64,000 bases of DNA, from assembly GCA_965221135.1 (NCBI GenBank), contig CBDCRZ010000069.1, positions 1 through 64,000 on the forward strand, given 5' to 3'. This document shows, in pieces, positions 19,419-28,779 of the stretch. Origin of the DNA: Sansalvadorimonas sp965221135 (GTDB lineage Bacteria; Pseudomonadota; Gammaproteobacteria; Pseudomonadales; Endozoicomonadaceae). Position 1 is the stretch's first letter, and every line of letters begins with the position of its first letter. Made by a program: the position numbers and the translations under genes. The notes under the pieces are model-generated. The model saw only the letters and a program-made list of their open reading frames with translations. It did not search any database and was not told where the DNA came from.

Positions 19419-19814
19419 CTATAAACGGTGCCGGTGCAGGAGAGAGGTGATAGCTCCGGCAATCGCGCCAATTCCAGACAAGTACGCAATGCTGATATTA
19501 GGAGCAAAGTTCACCACCAACAGAACCAATATGAACACTGCAAGCCCACCAGCCGCAGCACCTATAAAAAAGTAATCCGCATAACTCAGGCTTCGGGAAC
19601 GCTTACGGGCCTGCAGAGTGAGTTCACCCATTATCAACCCGGTGATGGCAGCCGGAATACAACCCAGGAAGTAGCCATACACGACAAACACAGCCAGCCC
19701 TTTCAAACCGGGAAAACCTCCCAAGTATGCCATAACAGCAAAAATACCTATCGCCGGGCCAATCAGCAGAAACAGGCCGACACTTTTTAAAAGAAAAAAG
19801 ATGTGTTGCCTCAT
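19419..19814 (-). CDS. Small integral membrane protein
   Basis: A 131-residue protein with four hydrophobic segments, at about residues 7-30, 38-62, 80-104 and 106-125. A basic loop (Q-A-R-K-R-S-R-S) lies between the second and third. Small residues (Gly, Ala) are frequent in the helices. No family recognised. It lies between a patatin and an alpha/beta hydrolase, all on the minus strand, so a loose lipid-related cluster is possible but unproven. Confidence 0.6.
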   Translation of the reverse strand: MRQHIFFLLKSVGLFLLIGPAIGIFAVMAYLGGFPGLKGLAVFVVYGYFLGCIPAAITGLIMGELTLQARKRSRSLSYADYFFIGAAAGGLAVFILVLLVVNFAPNISIAYLSGIGAIAGAITSLLHRHRL

Positions 19815-19868
19815 TCCTTATCCCTGTTCATGTCTCTGTCCCTGCTTTTTGATGGAATTATTTAGTTA

Positions 19869-20882
19869 TTAAAGCCTTTCTGCCAACCAATCAAAGTACT
19901 TCTGACGAATTTGTTTACTCTCATTCACCAGATGATGTTTTCCTTCAGGAATAAAGAGTTTCTCGATAGAACGATAGAGCCGGTCATAGACAGGCATATT
20001 GTGTTTCCAGTCTACGGTACCATCGTCCTGCCCCTGCACCATAAGAATATCCAGAGGGCAGGGTCTGTCGTGCACTTCAATATGGTTAATCCAGGTGTTC
20101 ATTGCACTAACCCAGTCCACAGGCAGCCTCTTTGATTGCAGAGGTTCTGCAGCAAGGAAATCCAGGAACTCTTCGTCATGGGAGTTTTCAGAGCGTGAAC
20201 GTGGAATGCTCTTGAGAAAGGTGCGGGCAATATAAAATTGAATTCGCCCTAGTCGCCACATCACCGGGCGAATCAGCGGTGCCAGCAGCACCACTTTTTT
20301 CAGTGGGAATTTCTGTAGAGCAGCACTATCTTTCTCAAGCAGAAACTCTGTAATCACAGCGCCGCCCATGCTTTGCCCAACCAGATGAAACGGCTGAGGC
20401 AGTTGATGATCCAGCCCCCAGTTCAAAACAGTATTCAACGTTTTGGTATATCGGGAGAAGCAGTCAATACTTCCTGAGGCGCCCTCTGACAGCCCATGCC
20501 CTGGCTGGTCAAAGGCAACAACGTTGTACCCTTGCTGCAACAGGAAACGAATCAGGTGTCCGTAGAGTCCTCCGTGATCAAAGTAGCCATGAAGAACAAA
20601 GAACGTGCCTTTATGTTCATCGTTGCAAGTGCTTTCATCATGCTGCCACTGCTGACAGAAGATGTTCTGAGCCTCACTGCCGGGCACACCTCTAAGCCAG
20701 CCACAGCCATAACTCAGCCCGTCCAGATCTGAGAAATCCAGACCATAGGCAGTCAGATAATACTTTTGTGATTCACTCAGCCGGGTTCCCTTTTCACCAA
20801 GACTGACCAGCCTGGGAGATAAAGTGTGAAGCTGATCTTTAAGCAGCTGAAGGTGCGCTCTGTCGGGCATGGCTCGTGACAC
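19869..20882 (-). CDS. Alpha/beta hydrolase, lysophospholipase-like
   Basis: A 337-residue alpha/beta hydrolase in the PldB/monoacylglycerol-lipase style. The H-G-Y oxyanion strand is at about residues 99-101, and D-Q-P-G-H-G-L-S-E precedes the nucleophile S171 in G-Q-S-M-G-G. The acid is probably in G-Q-D-D-G-T-V, and the His in E-G-K-H-H-L-V-N-E. The triad is therefore complete. No signal peptide. The GTG at 20882 has AGGAAAG about five bases upstream and was preferred over the ATG at 20870. It likely hydrolyses lysophospholipids or acylglycerols; the exact substrate is unknown. Confidence 0.8.
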   Translation of the reverse strand: MSRAMPDRAHLQLLKDQLHTLSPRLVSLGEKGTRLSESQKYYLTAYGLDFSDLDGLSYGCGWLRGVPGSEAQNIFCQQWQHDESTCNDEHKGTFFVLHGYFDHGGLYGHLIRFLLQQGYNVVAFDQPGHGLSEGASGSIDCFSRYTKTLNTVLNWGLDHQLPQPFHLVGQSMGGAVITEFLLEKDSAALQKFPLKKVVLLAPLIRPVMWRLGRIQFYIARTFLKSIPRSRSENSHDEEFLDFLAAEPLQSKRLPVDWVSAMNTWINHIEVHDRPCPLDILMVQGQDDGTVDWKHNMPVYDRLYRSIEKLFIPEGKHHLVNESKQIRQKYFDWLAERL

Positions 20883-20943
20883 AGGTCTTTCCTGAAAATT
20901 AAAAACTCCTACACCTCAGTATAAGCACTGAATTGTTGCTACT

Positions 20944-21162
20944 TCACTGACCCGGTTCAGTCTTAATGCTTTTTACCTGATCTCTGTTCACTTCCAGGTG
21001 GTGACCACCAATAGTATCGAACAGGTAAAATCCCGTCGACTTGTCATATTCCGGTTGTTTGCGGGCGTGGTAGACAGTGCCATCTTTCAGGGTGACTATT
21101 TGAGGAGGATGCAGAGTACAGCCTGCCAGTACAGTTATGCACAGCGCCATATATAGACCCAT
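20944..21162 (-). CDS. YgdI/YgdR-like (DUF903) lipoprotein
   Basis: A 72-residue lipoprotein. The signal ends in a lipobox L-A-G-C, and the mature part has the DUF903 pattern: I-V-T-L-K-D-G-T-V-Y near the start and G-G-H-H-L-E-V-N-R-D-Q-V-K-S-I at the end, an SH3-like small fold. It is expected in the outer membrane or periplasm; function is unknown in the family. I chose the ATG at 21162; a TTG at 21174 sits in the T-rich repeat and is less likely. Confidence 0.8.
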   Translation of the reverse strand: MGLYMALCITVLAGCTLHPPQIVTLKDGTVYHARKQPEYDKSTGFYLFDTIGGHHLEVNRDQVKSIKTEPGQ

Positions 21163-21163
21163 A

Positions 21164-21230
21164 AACTGCTTCAAAAAAAAAACTGCTTCAAAACTGCTTC
21201 AAGAACTGCTTTAAGAACTGCTTTAAGAAC
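21164..21230. repeat. Short direct repeats AACTGCTT(C/T)(A)AAG
   Basis: Five tandem-like copies of a 12- to 14-base unit built on AACTGCTT precede the lipoprotein gene. They overlap its likely leader and could vary by slippage, which might affect its expression. Confidence 0.7.
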
Positions 21231-21324
21231 AAAAGCACCTTAATGACTTTTGCAGAATTCATAACCCAACCCCAAGTCGCCATAGCGAGCCTGAAATATA
21301 GCTTGCGAATAAGCTGTAGATATA

Positions 21325-21352
21325 AAAACGCCGGTCAAAAAAGTGACCGGCG
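21325..21352 (-). terminator. Rho-independent terminator of fba
   Basis: Nine-base GC-rich arms (CGCCGGTCA and TGACCGGCG) with an AAAAAG loop. On the minus strand the stem is followed by T residues (complement of the A run before 21329). It lies about 68 bases past the fba stop. Confidence 0.85.
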
Positions 21353-21419
21353 TCGGGTAAAGTCTAAAGCTCTATCGAAAGCAACATCTTCAGGCGCTCA
21401 CCAAGAGAGCAAGTTGTTC

Positions 21420-22496
21420 TTACAGCACGTCTACGCTGTTCAGATCACGATGCGCCTGTTCCAGACGTGCAATCATGCTCTGCTGACCAGCACGCAGCCA
21501 TGCGCGTGGGTCGTAGTACTTCTTGTTAGGTTTTTCAGCGCCGTCCGGGTTGCCCAGCTGGCCCTGCAGGTAGCCTTCTTTCGCTTTGTAGTATTCCAGA
21601 ACACCTTCCCAGGTGGCCCACTGAGTGTCGGTGTCGATGTTCATCTTCACAACACCGTAGGACACAGCTTCTTTGATCTCGGATTCAGTAGAGCCGGAAC
21701 CACCGTGAAATACAAAGTCCAGAGTCTTGGCTGGCAGGCCAAACTTCTCGGTGCAGTACTTCTGGGAGTTATCCAGAATCCTGGGCGTCAGCTGAACATT
21801 ACCAGGCTTGTAAACACCGTGAACGTTACCGAAGGAAGCCGCGATGGTGAAACGCTTGCTGATAGGAGACAGCTGTTGGTAAGCGTAGGCTACGTCTTCT
21901 GGCTGGGTGTACAGCATGGAGCTGTCCATACCGGTGTTATCCACACCGTCTTCTTCACCGCCGGTGCAACCCAGTTCAATTTCCAGAGTCATTTCCAGCC
22001 TGGTCATACGCTTCAGGTAATCAGCGCAGGTAGCGATGTTCTCTTCCATTGGCTCTTCGGACAGATCAATCATGTGAGAAGAGAACAGTGGCTTGCCGTT
22101 CTGCTTGTAGAACTCGTCACCAGCATCCAGCAGTGCGTCGATCCATGGCAGCAGTTTACGGGCTGCGTGGTCAGTGTGCAGGATAACAGGTACACCATAG
22201 GCTTCTGCGACAGCGTGAACATACCTGGCGCCAACAATGGCACCCAGAGCGCCCTTAGGGCCTTCTTCTTTCAGGCCTTTGCCGGCAAAGTAAGTTGCAC
22301 CACCGTTGGAGAACTGAACGATAACAGGAGACTTGGCGTTAGCCGCAGCTTCCAGTACCGCGTTTACGGAGTCAGTACCTACAACGTTAACGGCTGGCAG
22401 GGCAAACTCACCAGCTTTGGCAGCTGCAAAAACTTTCTGTACATCATCGCCAAACAATACACCTGGTTTAACCAGATCAAGGATTTTCTGAGACAT
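21420..22496 (-). CDS. fbaA: Class II fructose-bisphosphate aldolase
   Basis: Zinc-dependent aldolase of glycolysis and gluconeogenesis: it interconverts fructose 1,6-bisphosphate with glyceraldehyde 3-phosphate and dihydroxyacetone phosphate. The 358-residue length matches the E. coli class IIA enzyme. Zinc and active-site motifs are present: H-T-D-H-A-A, E-L-G-C-T-G-G-E-E-D-G, and F-H-G-G-S-G-S. It follows pgk on the same strand, but a hairpin with a T run lies in the 80-base gap, so read-through from pgk is probably only partial. Confidence 0.97.
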   Translation of the reverse strand: MSQKILDLVKPGVLFGDDVQKVFAAAKAGEFALPAVNVVGTDSVNAVLEAAANAKSPVIVQFSNGGATYFAGKGLKEEGPKGALGAIVGARYVHAVAEAYGVPVILHTDHAARKLLPWIDALLDAGDEFYKQNGKPLFSSHMIDLSEEPMEENIATCADYLKRMTRLEMTLEIELGCTGGEEDGVDNTGMDSSMLYTQPEDVAYAYQQLSPISKRFTIAASFGNVHGVYKPGNVQLTPRILDNSQKYCTEKFGLPAKTLDFVFHGGSGSTESEIKEAVSYGVVKMNIDTDTQWATWEGVLEYYKAKEGYLQGQLGNPDGAEKPNKKYYDPRAWLRAGQQSMIARLEQAHRDLNSVDVL

Positions 22497-22536
22497 CAGT
22501 CAGGTCCTGTAAATGTATGAATAAAAAACAGCGCTT

Positions 22537-22569
22537 AAAAAGAGAAGGCCACCGCCTGATGCCTTCTCT
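22537..22569 (-). terminator. Terminator-like hairpin between pgk and fba
   Basis: Perfect 9-base arms (22541-22549 and 22561-22569) followed on the minus strand by TTTT and a further T-containing stretch. It lies in the pgk-fba gap and could attenuate transcription into fba. Confidence 0.65.
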
Positions 22570-22576
22570 GTATTGA

Positions 22577-23740
22577 TTACCTGGATCGCTCTTCCAGCAT
22601 TGCCACAGCTGGCAGTTTCTTGCCTTCAACATACTCAAGGAAAGCACCACCACCGGTGGAGATATAAGACACCTGTTCCTTGATTCCGTACTTGTCGACC
22701 GCGGCCAGAGTATCGCCGCCACCTGCGATGGAGAATGCAGGGGATTCAGCAATGGCCAGAGACATGGCCCTGGTACCTTCGCCGAACTGGTCAAATTCAA
22801 ATACGCCAACAGGACCGTTCCAGACGATAGTGCGGGCATCTTTCAGAACATTTGCGAAAAGTTCAGCGGTTTTAGGACCAACGTCGAAGATCATCTCGTC
22901 GTCGGTAACATCGTCAGCCATCTTGATAACAGCAGGCTCGTTCTCATCGAACTTCTTGCCGACTACAACATCGATTGGCAGAGGAATATCGCACTTTTCC
23001 ATCAGGGCTTTGGCCTGAGGAATCAAATCAGCTTCATACAGTGACTTACCCACAGGCTTGCCAGCAGCTGCCAGGAAGGTGTTGGCAATACCGCCACCGA
23101 CAATCAGCTGATCGCAAACTTCAGACAGGGATTCCAGTACGGTCAACTTGGTGGAGACTTTAGAACCACCAACAATAGCAGTCATAGGCTTGGCAGGTGC
23201 GTCCAGCGCTTTCGCCAGAGCGTCCAGTTCACCCTGCAGCAGAGGGCCTGCGCAGGCAATCTCAGCAAACTGGCCAACACCGTGAGTGGAGGCCTGGGCA
23301 CGGTGAGCTGTGCCGAAAGCGTCCATCACATACACATCACACAGAGCCGCCATCTTCCTGGACAACTCTTCACTGTTCTTCTTTTCGCCGGCGTTGAAGC
23401 GCACGTTCTCAAGAATCACCAGTTCCCCTTCCGCTACGTCGAAGTCTGCGTCCAGCCAGTTTTTAATCAGACGCACTTCATGACCCAGCAGCTTGCCAAT
23501 GTAGTCGGCAACAGGCTTCAGGGAGAAGGCTTCATCGTACTCACCTTCAGTAGGACGACCCAGATGAGAAGTCGCCATGACTTTTGCGCCGGATTCCAAT
23601 GCCAGCTTCAGGGTAGGCAGAGAAGCCAAAATACGCGCATCGCTGGTCACCTGACCGTTTTTAACCGGCACGTTGAGGTCTTCACGAATGAGGACACGTT
23701 TCCCGGACAGGTTCAGATCAGTCATCTTCAGCACGGACAT
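22577..23740 (-). CDS. pgk: Phosphoglycerate kinase
   Basis: Transfers phosphate between 1,3-bisphosphoglycerate and ADP in glycolysis. The 387-residue protein has the usual bacterial length and both Rossmann lobes. The N-terminal substrate-binding strand R-E-D-L-N-V-P, S-H-L-G-R-P, the I-V-G-G-S-K-V-S hinge, and the C-terminal nucleotide-binding S-T-G-G-G-A-F-L-E are all present. The start (M-S-V-L-K-M-T-D-L) fits relatives. In most gammaproteobacteria epd lies directly upstream; here the next gene upstream is a DEAD-box helicase and epd is about 9.5 kb away. Confidence 0.97.
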   Translation of the reverse strand: MSVLKMTDLNLSGKRVLIREDLNVPVKNGQVTSDARILASLPTLKLALESGAKVMATSHLGRPTEGEYDEAFSLKPVADYIGKLLGHEVRLIKNWLDADFDVAEGELVILENVRFNAGEKKNSEELSRKMAALCDVYVMDAFGTAHRAQASTHGVGQFAEIACAGPLLQGELDALAKALDAPAKPMTAIVGGSKVSTKLTVLESLSEVCDQLIVGGGIANTFLAAAGKPVGKSLYEADLIPQAKALMEKCDIPLPIDVVVGKKFDENEPAVIKMADDVTDDEMIFDVGPKTAELFANVLKDARTIVWNGPVGVFEFDQFGEGTRAMSLAIAESPAFSIAGGGDTLAAVDKYGIKEQVSYISTGGGAFLEYVEGKKLPAVAMLEERSR

Positions 23741-24220
23741 GGTGAAAATCCTTCTTGTATCATTTCTGGTAATAATCGGAGAACCGGCGGATGCCAGACA
23801 TGAGCCACGGGGAGGAGCATTCAGGTGCAGAAGTAAGGGACGCCTGTTTCATAAACCAGCGTTTCATAAACCAGCGTTTCATAGACCAGCGCCTCATAAA
23901 CCCGTTGTGTCGGCCTAACTTTTTCGGTCAACCCCAATTAGCTGTACGTGTTCGCACGAACAGACACAACCAAATGTGCTCAACCGTGTGTGATGTGATG
24001 ATAGCCACCGAAAACAAGCTGCGAACATTAACACAACCTCAGGGTTTCCGTCAGGACTCTGTAGTGAAATTACGTGCACTCCAAAGTGCCTTTGTAATCC
24101 ACATAATCATAGGCCAGTCCGGTGATGATTCCAGCGCCTGCTGGTTACCCGCTTCCGGTTTCAATCAGAAGCGGGAAAGCTGCCGAAAGGCTTGTTCTCA
24201 AAGGCTTTCGCTCAAAAGTA
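23741..24220. other. 480-base gap between pgk and the helicase
   Basis: No convincing gene. Open frames that cross it on the plus strand lack a start signal and are biased by a tandem repeat. It contains the 15-base repeats at 23846-23905. Promoters for pgk should lie here, but I could not assign one. Confidence 0.5.
23846..23905. repeat. Tandem 15-base repeat, four copies
   Basis: Unit GTTTCATAAACCAGC: two exact copies, one with a single change, and a fourth with several changes. It lies about 105 bases ahead of pgk. There are no spacers, so it is not CRISPR. Confidence 0.85.
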
Positions 24221-25633
24221 TCACTCTGTGACTGGTACTTTCTTACGCTTGGGAGGGGCAAAACCGGTATCTACACCAGCCGAGCGCTCCGAGGCAGGCT
24301 TGCGGACTGCAGATTTCTTCTTGGGACGCACCTTTTTGACGGGAGTTTTCTTCGCAACGGTGCCTCTCCTGGCCAGCTTTTTCTTCTTGCTGCCAGCAGC
24401 CTTGCCGGAAGCCTTCACCTTTTTCGGACCTTTGTAACTACCCGGCAGATCCTTGATAACCCGACGTTCGAACTGCACCTTCAGGTAGCGTTCAATGGCC
24501 GACATCAGATTCCATTCATTGGGGTTAATCAGGCTGATGGCGGTACCATTCTGCCCGGCACGACCTGTACGACCAATACGGTGTATGTAGTCATCACCGT
24601 TACGGGCCATATCCAGGTTAATCACCAGATCAACACCGGGAACATCCAGACCACGGGCAGCAACGTCGGTGGCGACCAGAATGTTCACCTTGCCTTCCCG
24701 CAGCAGCATCATTACACGGTTACGGTCTGGCTGAATCATTTCCCCGTGAAGGGAACTCACCCGTAACTCCTGCTCTTTGCGCAGCAGGGTGTTCAGGGTA
24801 TTGGTCATCTCACGTGTATTGGTGAAGATAATGGCCTTCTCAAAGGTCTCATTCTTCAACAGCCAGATGATCTGGGAGCACTTATGCACAGAGTCGTCAG
24901 ACAGAATAATCTGCTGGCGAATATTGTCGTGCTGATCCTGAGCAGTGGTGAGCAGCAACGTTTCGTGCTCTTCCGTCAGTACCTGCTTGATCACGTGACG
25001 CATGCCTTTCTGCTTGAGAGTGGCAGAGAACAACAGCGTCTGACGCTCTTTCTTGCAGGCTTCTTCGATTTTCATCACATCTTCGCTGAAGCCCATATCC
25101 AGCATACGGTCGGCTTCATCAAGAACCAGCACTTCCAGGTCGGCAAGGTAGATTTCCCGGCCGCCCAAATGCTCCAGTAAACGACCTGGTGTCGCCACTA
25201 TGATTTCAGGGTTCTTGCGCAGCATCTTGATCTGTTTTTTGTAATCTTCACCACCAACAATCATGCCGGCTTTCAGAAAAGTAAACCTGGCCAGATCTTC
25301 ACACTGTTGAAGTACCTGACGGGCTAACTCACGGGTTGGCACCAGTACCAGAGCACGCGTACCAGTACGTGGCGCATCAACATTCAGCAGGCGATTCAGT
25401 ATCGGCAGAACAAAGGCTGCCGTTTTGCCACTGCCGGTTTCCGCACTCACCAGCAGGTCAGTGCCCTTTGTGGCCATGGGAATGGTCTGACGCTGAACTT
25501 CAGTAGGGGTTTCAAAGCCCATTTCAACAAGGCCTTTCAGCAGGCGCTCATGAAGCTCTAAGTCAGCAAAGCGGCTTTCAGCACTCGCAACGTTTTTAAC
25601 GTCAGAATCAGCAGCAGGAGTATCAGTCACCAA
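24221..25633 (-). CDS. DEAD-box ATP-dependent RNA helicase (SrmB-like)
   Basis: A 470-residue helicase with both RecA-like lobes. Motifs in order: Q-motif region T-P-T-E-V-Q-R-Q-T-I-P, A-E-T-G-S-G-K-T (Walker A), P-T-R-E-L-A-R, D-E-A-D (Walker B), S-A-T, V-A-T-D-V-A-A-R-G-L-D, and H-R-I-G-R-T-G-R-A-G. The tail of about 75 residues is Lys-rich and likely binds RNA. The architecture fits SrmB- or RhlE-type enzymes that unwind structured RNA in ribosome assembly or decay. The start is a TTG at 25633 or a GTG three bases later; neither SD is strong. The 110 bases just upstream recur at 30700-30808. Confidence 0.92.
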   Translation of the reverse strand: MVTDTPAADSDVKNVASAESRFADLELHERLLKGLVEMGFETPTEVQRQTIPMATKGTDLLVSAETGSGKTAAFVLPILNRLLNVDAPRTGTRALVLVPTRELARQVLQQCEDLARFTFLKAGMIVGGEDYKKQIKMLRKNPEIIVATPGRLLEHLGGREIYLADLEVLVLDEADRMLDMGFSEDVMKIEEACKKERQTLLFSATLKQKGMRHVIKQVLTEEHETLLLTTAQDQHDNIRQQIILSDDSVHKCSQIIWLLKNETFEKAIIFTNTREMTNTLNTLLRKEQELRVSSLHGEMIQPDRNRVMMLLREGKVNILVATDVAARGLDVPGVDLVINLDMARNGDDYIHRIGRTGRAGQNGTAISLINPNEWNLMSAIERYLKVQFERRVIKDLPGSYKGPKKVKASGKAAGSKKKKLARRGTVAKKTPVKKVRPKKKSAVRKPASERSAGVDTGFAPPKRKKVPVTE

Positions 25634-25743
25634 CAGGAATCTCTAAAAGTGTGGGAATCGGTGGACTTTAGCAAAAACCGGCGAAAACAGCTCGTTCAAT
25701 CCACCCTTAGGGGAAAAAACAAGTCTGTATTCCTGACAGGGGT
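25634..25743. repeat. First copy of a 110-base direct repeat
   Basis: Starts CAGGAATCTCTAAAA and ends GTCTGTATTCCTGACAGGGG, directly ahead of the helicase start. A diverged copy lies at 30700-30808 in the same orientation. The rest of the gap to 25985 shows no gene and should hold the promoter of the next plus-strand gene. Confidence 0.8.
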
Positions 25744-25985
25744 AATGTGGAGTAAGCATCCCACTGTGACCCGGGAGCATACCTGATTCACGAGAATTGA
25801 CTGTTAGCAAAGGTGTTCTACTTTTAGCCAGCCAGGATGATGATCGGGCTGATTATCATACATACGTATAACAGCCTGTTTATCCTCAACCTGTTTCTTT
25901 GAGAGCGTCGTTGAGCCGACAAGTAAGCAAGTAACAGAGTCCACTGAATATTAATCATTGAAGAGAATCTTCAGGACGAAGTCGT

Positions 25986-28658
25986 ATGCAATTATCCAGA
26001 AAAGATTGTTATTTCTTTCCAGCGTGGATCTTGCGTCAGGTTTTCACTGCATCGTTTGCGCCAGTGTTTTGTTTTTTCCTGCTGTTCACAATTTTTCTTC
26101 TGGCGCCTCCGTTAAGTCATGCAGCGAAAGGAAGTTCCAGCCTTGGGTATTATCCTCAACTGCTCGCAAAAGGAGGGAATCTTTCTATTGAATCCCTGAG
26201 AGCTTTGGAGGACTCAGGTGAATTACCAGGTGTTGTTGTACACAGGCTCGAAACAGACAAGAAAAAACTGAGTAAGAGCTGGTGGGATATGGGGGCAGGG
26301 CGATACCGGAGAGACGCCCTTAACAGCTTTTCCTGGTTACTGGGACACTACGGAAAAGACGATAGCTCAGAACCGGAAATATCCCTGCAAGCAGCACTCA
26401 CTGATGCCGTAGAGCTCGCCCGACAAGGCCACCCTGATGCCCTGAATCTGGTTAGCGCTTTTGAGCACCCTGACTTTACGCCCCGCAGTCAAATTTTGTC
26501 ACCGTTGCTCGATATCCCCAAACGCCTTTACTACTCATTATCCGAAAGCAAAAAACAACGTTTACAGCGAATAGGACGTGAATCAGGGAATCTGGCCAAT
26601 AATCCGGTGTACAAGATAAATGCTGCTAAGGCATTACAACGACATTTGGAATCAGGCAGCAGTGAACATTCCAGCAGTTCAAACAAGGTGAAATTGATCA
26701 GTCTGGCACTTCTGGGAATGATGGGAGGCTCTATGCTGCCAGGAGCATTGGCAATGCCAGCAGGACCAGTGCCTGCAAACACCACCCTGAGTGGCAGATC
26801 AAGGTTTGCCCGTGATACCTGTCAGGCCTGCCCTGCAGTCAGTACGAGTAACTCAGACCTGAACTACCAACTTAAACCCGTTTGCGGCCCTTCAGGTACA
26901 ATCTGCCATGGTGGATATACTCAGGCGGGGTATGAGTGTCCATGTATCCCCTCGACCTATGTCCACAGCCCCGACCAGGTGACCGAACAGGGCGGGCTAG
27001 GAGAGGCGCTGGAATTGTGCCCAGGTGATAGTGTCGAACTCCGGGTGCCGGGAATCAAAAAAATGTCACCCATGACAGCATTTCAGTTAAATGGAAACTT
27101 TGGTGGTTATTCTTACGCCTGCCCGCCAAATACAACGGCCAGCAAATATGGCGGCGGGTGCCTGATAAAGCCCTGTAGTCCATCGTTACATGCAGATGGT
27201 ATTCATCTTGTCGCTGAACAGCCAAGTCCTGATCTCTGGATCGCCAGAATCACTCCCGACCCAGGCCTTTCCATCTCCTATGTACACGTTTTCAGTTGCT
27301 TACCATACGAATGCGAAAATTTTAATACATGCAGTTTTTCCAAGACAACACTGACCATAAACCTTAAAAAATTTGCCCCGATTGTTTTTAAGCCCCCAGT
27401 GAAACCAATCCCACAAAAACCTGATACCTACGATGTAACGGTCCTCAAGCCTGAGGGTTTTAACGAATTCACCACGACTGTAATCACCAGAGAAGGTAAT
27501 AAAACGACGGAACATTCAAATACTCAATTTGTAGACTACTACCAGACAACAATGGTGCTGCAACTTGTGCCTGGTGAGTATCAGTTCAAAGGAGATGGGA
27601 TCATCCCGAAACAATTACCATTTTGCCCGAAATATATGGACAAGCCAGTCCGGCTGCTTGCAGAAACACCTGACTACACAAAGGTTAAGGAAAACCTGAA
27701 AGAAACAGTTTTTTCCTGGACTATTGATACAGACCTTCCAATTGATCATTTTGAGTTAAGAAATGCCACTGATCCGGAACAGCCTGAACTGCTGCAACCT
27801 GCAACTGCCACCTCCGTTGCGCTGTCCCATGAAGGAACGACTGAGCCTGCTCCTGCAGTATTGGAGTACGAACACAAAACCGTGTATCAGGGGTTGAGTG
27901 AGCAGAATAATCCGGTAAAAACACTGACACTGAATTTCACGGATTACCTGCCCCAGAATGTGAGTGTTGAAGATTTCGAACATATCTCATTCAAACTGAC
28001 CTGGGCTCCGCCAGCCGAGAGTCCAGATCAGGTATCTGAATACCGCCTTTTAATGACAGATGCTACAACCGGCACCACAGAAACCCTGGACTTTACACTG
28101 GAAGGCAGTGGCAGTGGCAGTGGCAGTGGTAGTGGCAGCTGCGCTGAAGGCAGCACCAATGGAAACGGAAGCGATAAGCACTGCGAACTGGTACCACGGC
28201 GTTTCAGCGATGGTATGGCCGACCTTTTACAATTATCTGCGGTTTATAGTGAAGATGGTGCAGAGAAAGGAGACGAATGGTGGGGGCCTGCCGAAGTTAT
28301 AGACATCAGGTTACCTGCAACCAGCCATACCCCAACCCCAACCTCAACCCCAACCCCAACCTCAACCCCTGCTGGCACGAGTGCAACTTCGAACAGGGTT
28401 CTGCGCAGCACTCCACATGCAACGCCTTCAAGTTCTCATTTGTTGACGGCAACACCACTCTCTCCTACCGCTACTCCTTCACCAAGCGTCATGCCTGCCC
28501 CAGGCTTGGGACCCTCTGCTATTGGCGGAATAGTCGTCGGTGGTACTGTGGGAGGGTGCTGTCTGCTTTCAACTCTGGCCGTTGTGGTGAAAATATATTT
28601 CAAGCTCAAGAAGAAGAAACTGCAATATGAACTCATGAAAGATGCGTTTCCCATGTAA
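25986..28658 (+). CDS. Large receptor-like single-pass membrane protein
   Basis: An 890-residue protein of unknown family with the layout of a eukaryotic type I membrane protein. An N-terminal hydrophobic segment (about residues 15-45, ending S-H-A-A) is a signal peptide. A second hydrophobic stretch lies near residues 235-262. The ectodomain has Cys-rich parts (C-Q-A-C-P, C-G-P-S-G-T-I-C-H-G-G-Y, C-P-C) and a beta-rich region that may hold fibronectin-like folds. Then come a Gly-Ser repeat, a Thr/Pro-rich mucin-like stalk, and a C-terminal membrane segment (about residues 840-868). A short K-K-K-K tail follows. The nearest comparable layout is the SRCR gene at 41.5-44.5 kb. Function unknown; surface attachment is inferred. 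Confidence 0.6.
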   Translation: MQLSRKDCYFFPAWILRQVFTASFAPVFCFFLLFTIFLLAPPLSHAAKGSSSLGYYPQLLAKGGNLSIESLRALEDSGELPGVVVHRLETDKKKLSKSWWDMGAGRYRRDALNSFSWLLGHYGKDDSSEPEISLQAALTDAVELARQGHPDALNLVSAFEHPDFTPRSQILSPLLDIPKRLYYSLSESKKQRLQRIGRESGNLANNPVYKINAAKALQRHLESGSSEHSSSSNKVKLISLALLGMMGGSMLPGALAMPAGPVPANTTLSGRSRFARDTCQACPAVSTSNSDLNYQLKPVCGPSGTICHGGYTQAGYECPCIPSTYVHSPDQVTEQGGLGEALELCPGDSVELRVPGIKKMSPMTAFQLNGNFGGYSYACPPNTTASKYGGGCLIKPCSPSLHADGIHLVAEQPSPDLWIARITPDPGLSISYVHVFSCLPYECENFNTCSFSKTTLTINLKKFAPIVFKPPVKPIPQKPDTYDVTVLKPEGFNEFTTTVITREGNKTTEHSNTQFVDYYQTTMVLQLVPGEYQFKGDGIIPKQLPFCPKYMDKPVRLLAETPDYTKVKENLKETVFSWTIDTDLPIDHFELRNATDPEQPELLQPATATSVALSHEGTTEPAPAVLEYEHKTVYQGLSEQNNPVKTLTLNFTDYLPQNVSVEDFEHISFKLTWAPPAESPDQVSEYRLLMTDATTGTTETLDFTLEGSGSGSGSGSGSCAEGSTNGNGSDKHCELVPRRFSDGMADLLQLSAVYSEDGAEKGDEWWGPAEVIDIRLPATSHTPTPTSTPTPTSTPAGTSATSNRVLRSTPHATPSSSHLLTATPLSPTATPSPSVMPAPGLGPSAIGGIVVGGTVGGCCLLSTLAVVVKIYFKLKKKKLQYELMKDAFPM

Positions 28659-28779
28659 TGGCTAAATGAGTTGTAAATATGGAAAAGTGACAGGATATAG
28701 TTATGCCCCTGAGAGTCGTCCTGAACGAGTACGTTCTCTATTGCTTCAGGCTATGGTTAACGGCAACAATCGTCAGTTA

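Noticed and set aside
21243..22520. A long open frame opposite fba
   Set aside because: Antisense shadow of a conserved enzyme; starts in a terminator region and has no motif.
23791..24231. A 146-residue plus-strand gene ahead of pgk
   Set aside because: It is driven by the 15-base tandem repeat, has no credible start signal and overlaps the end of the helicase gene.
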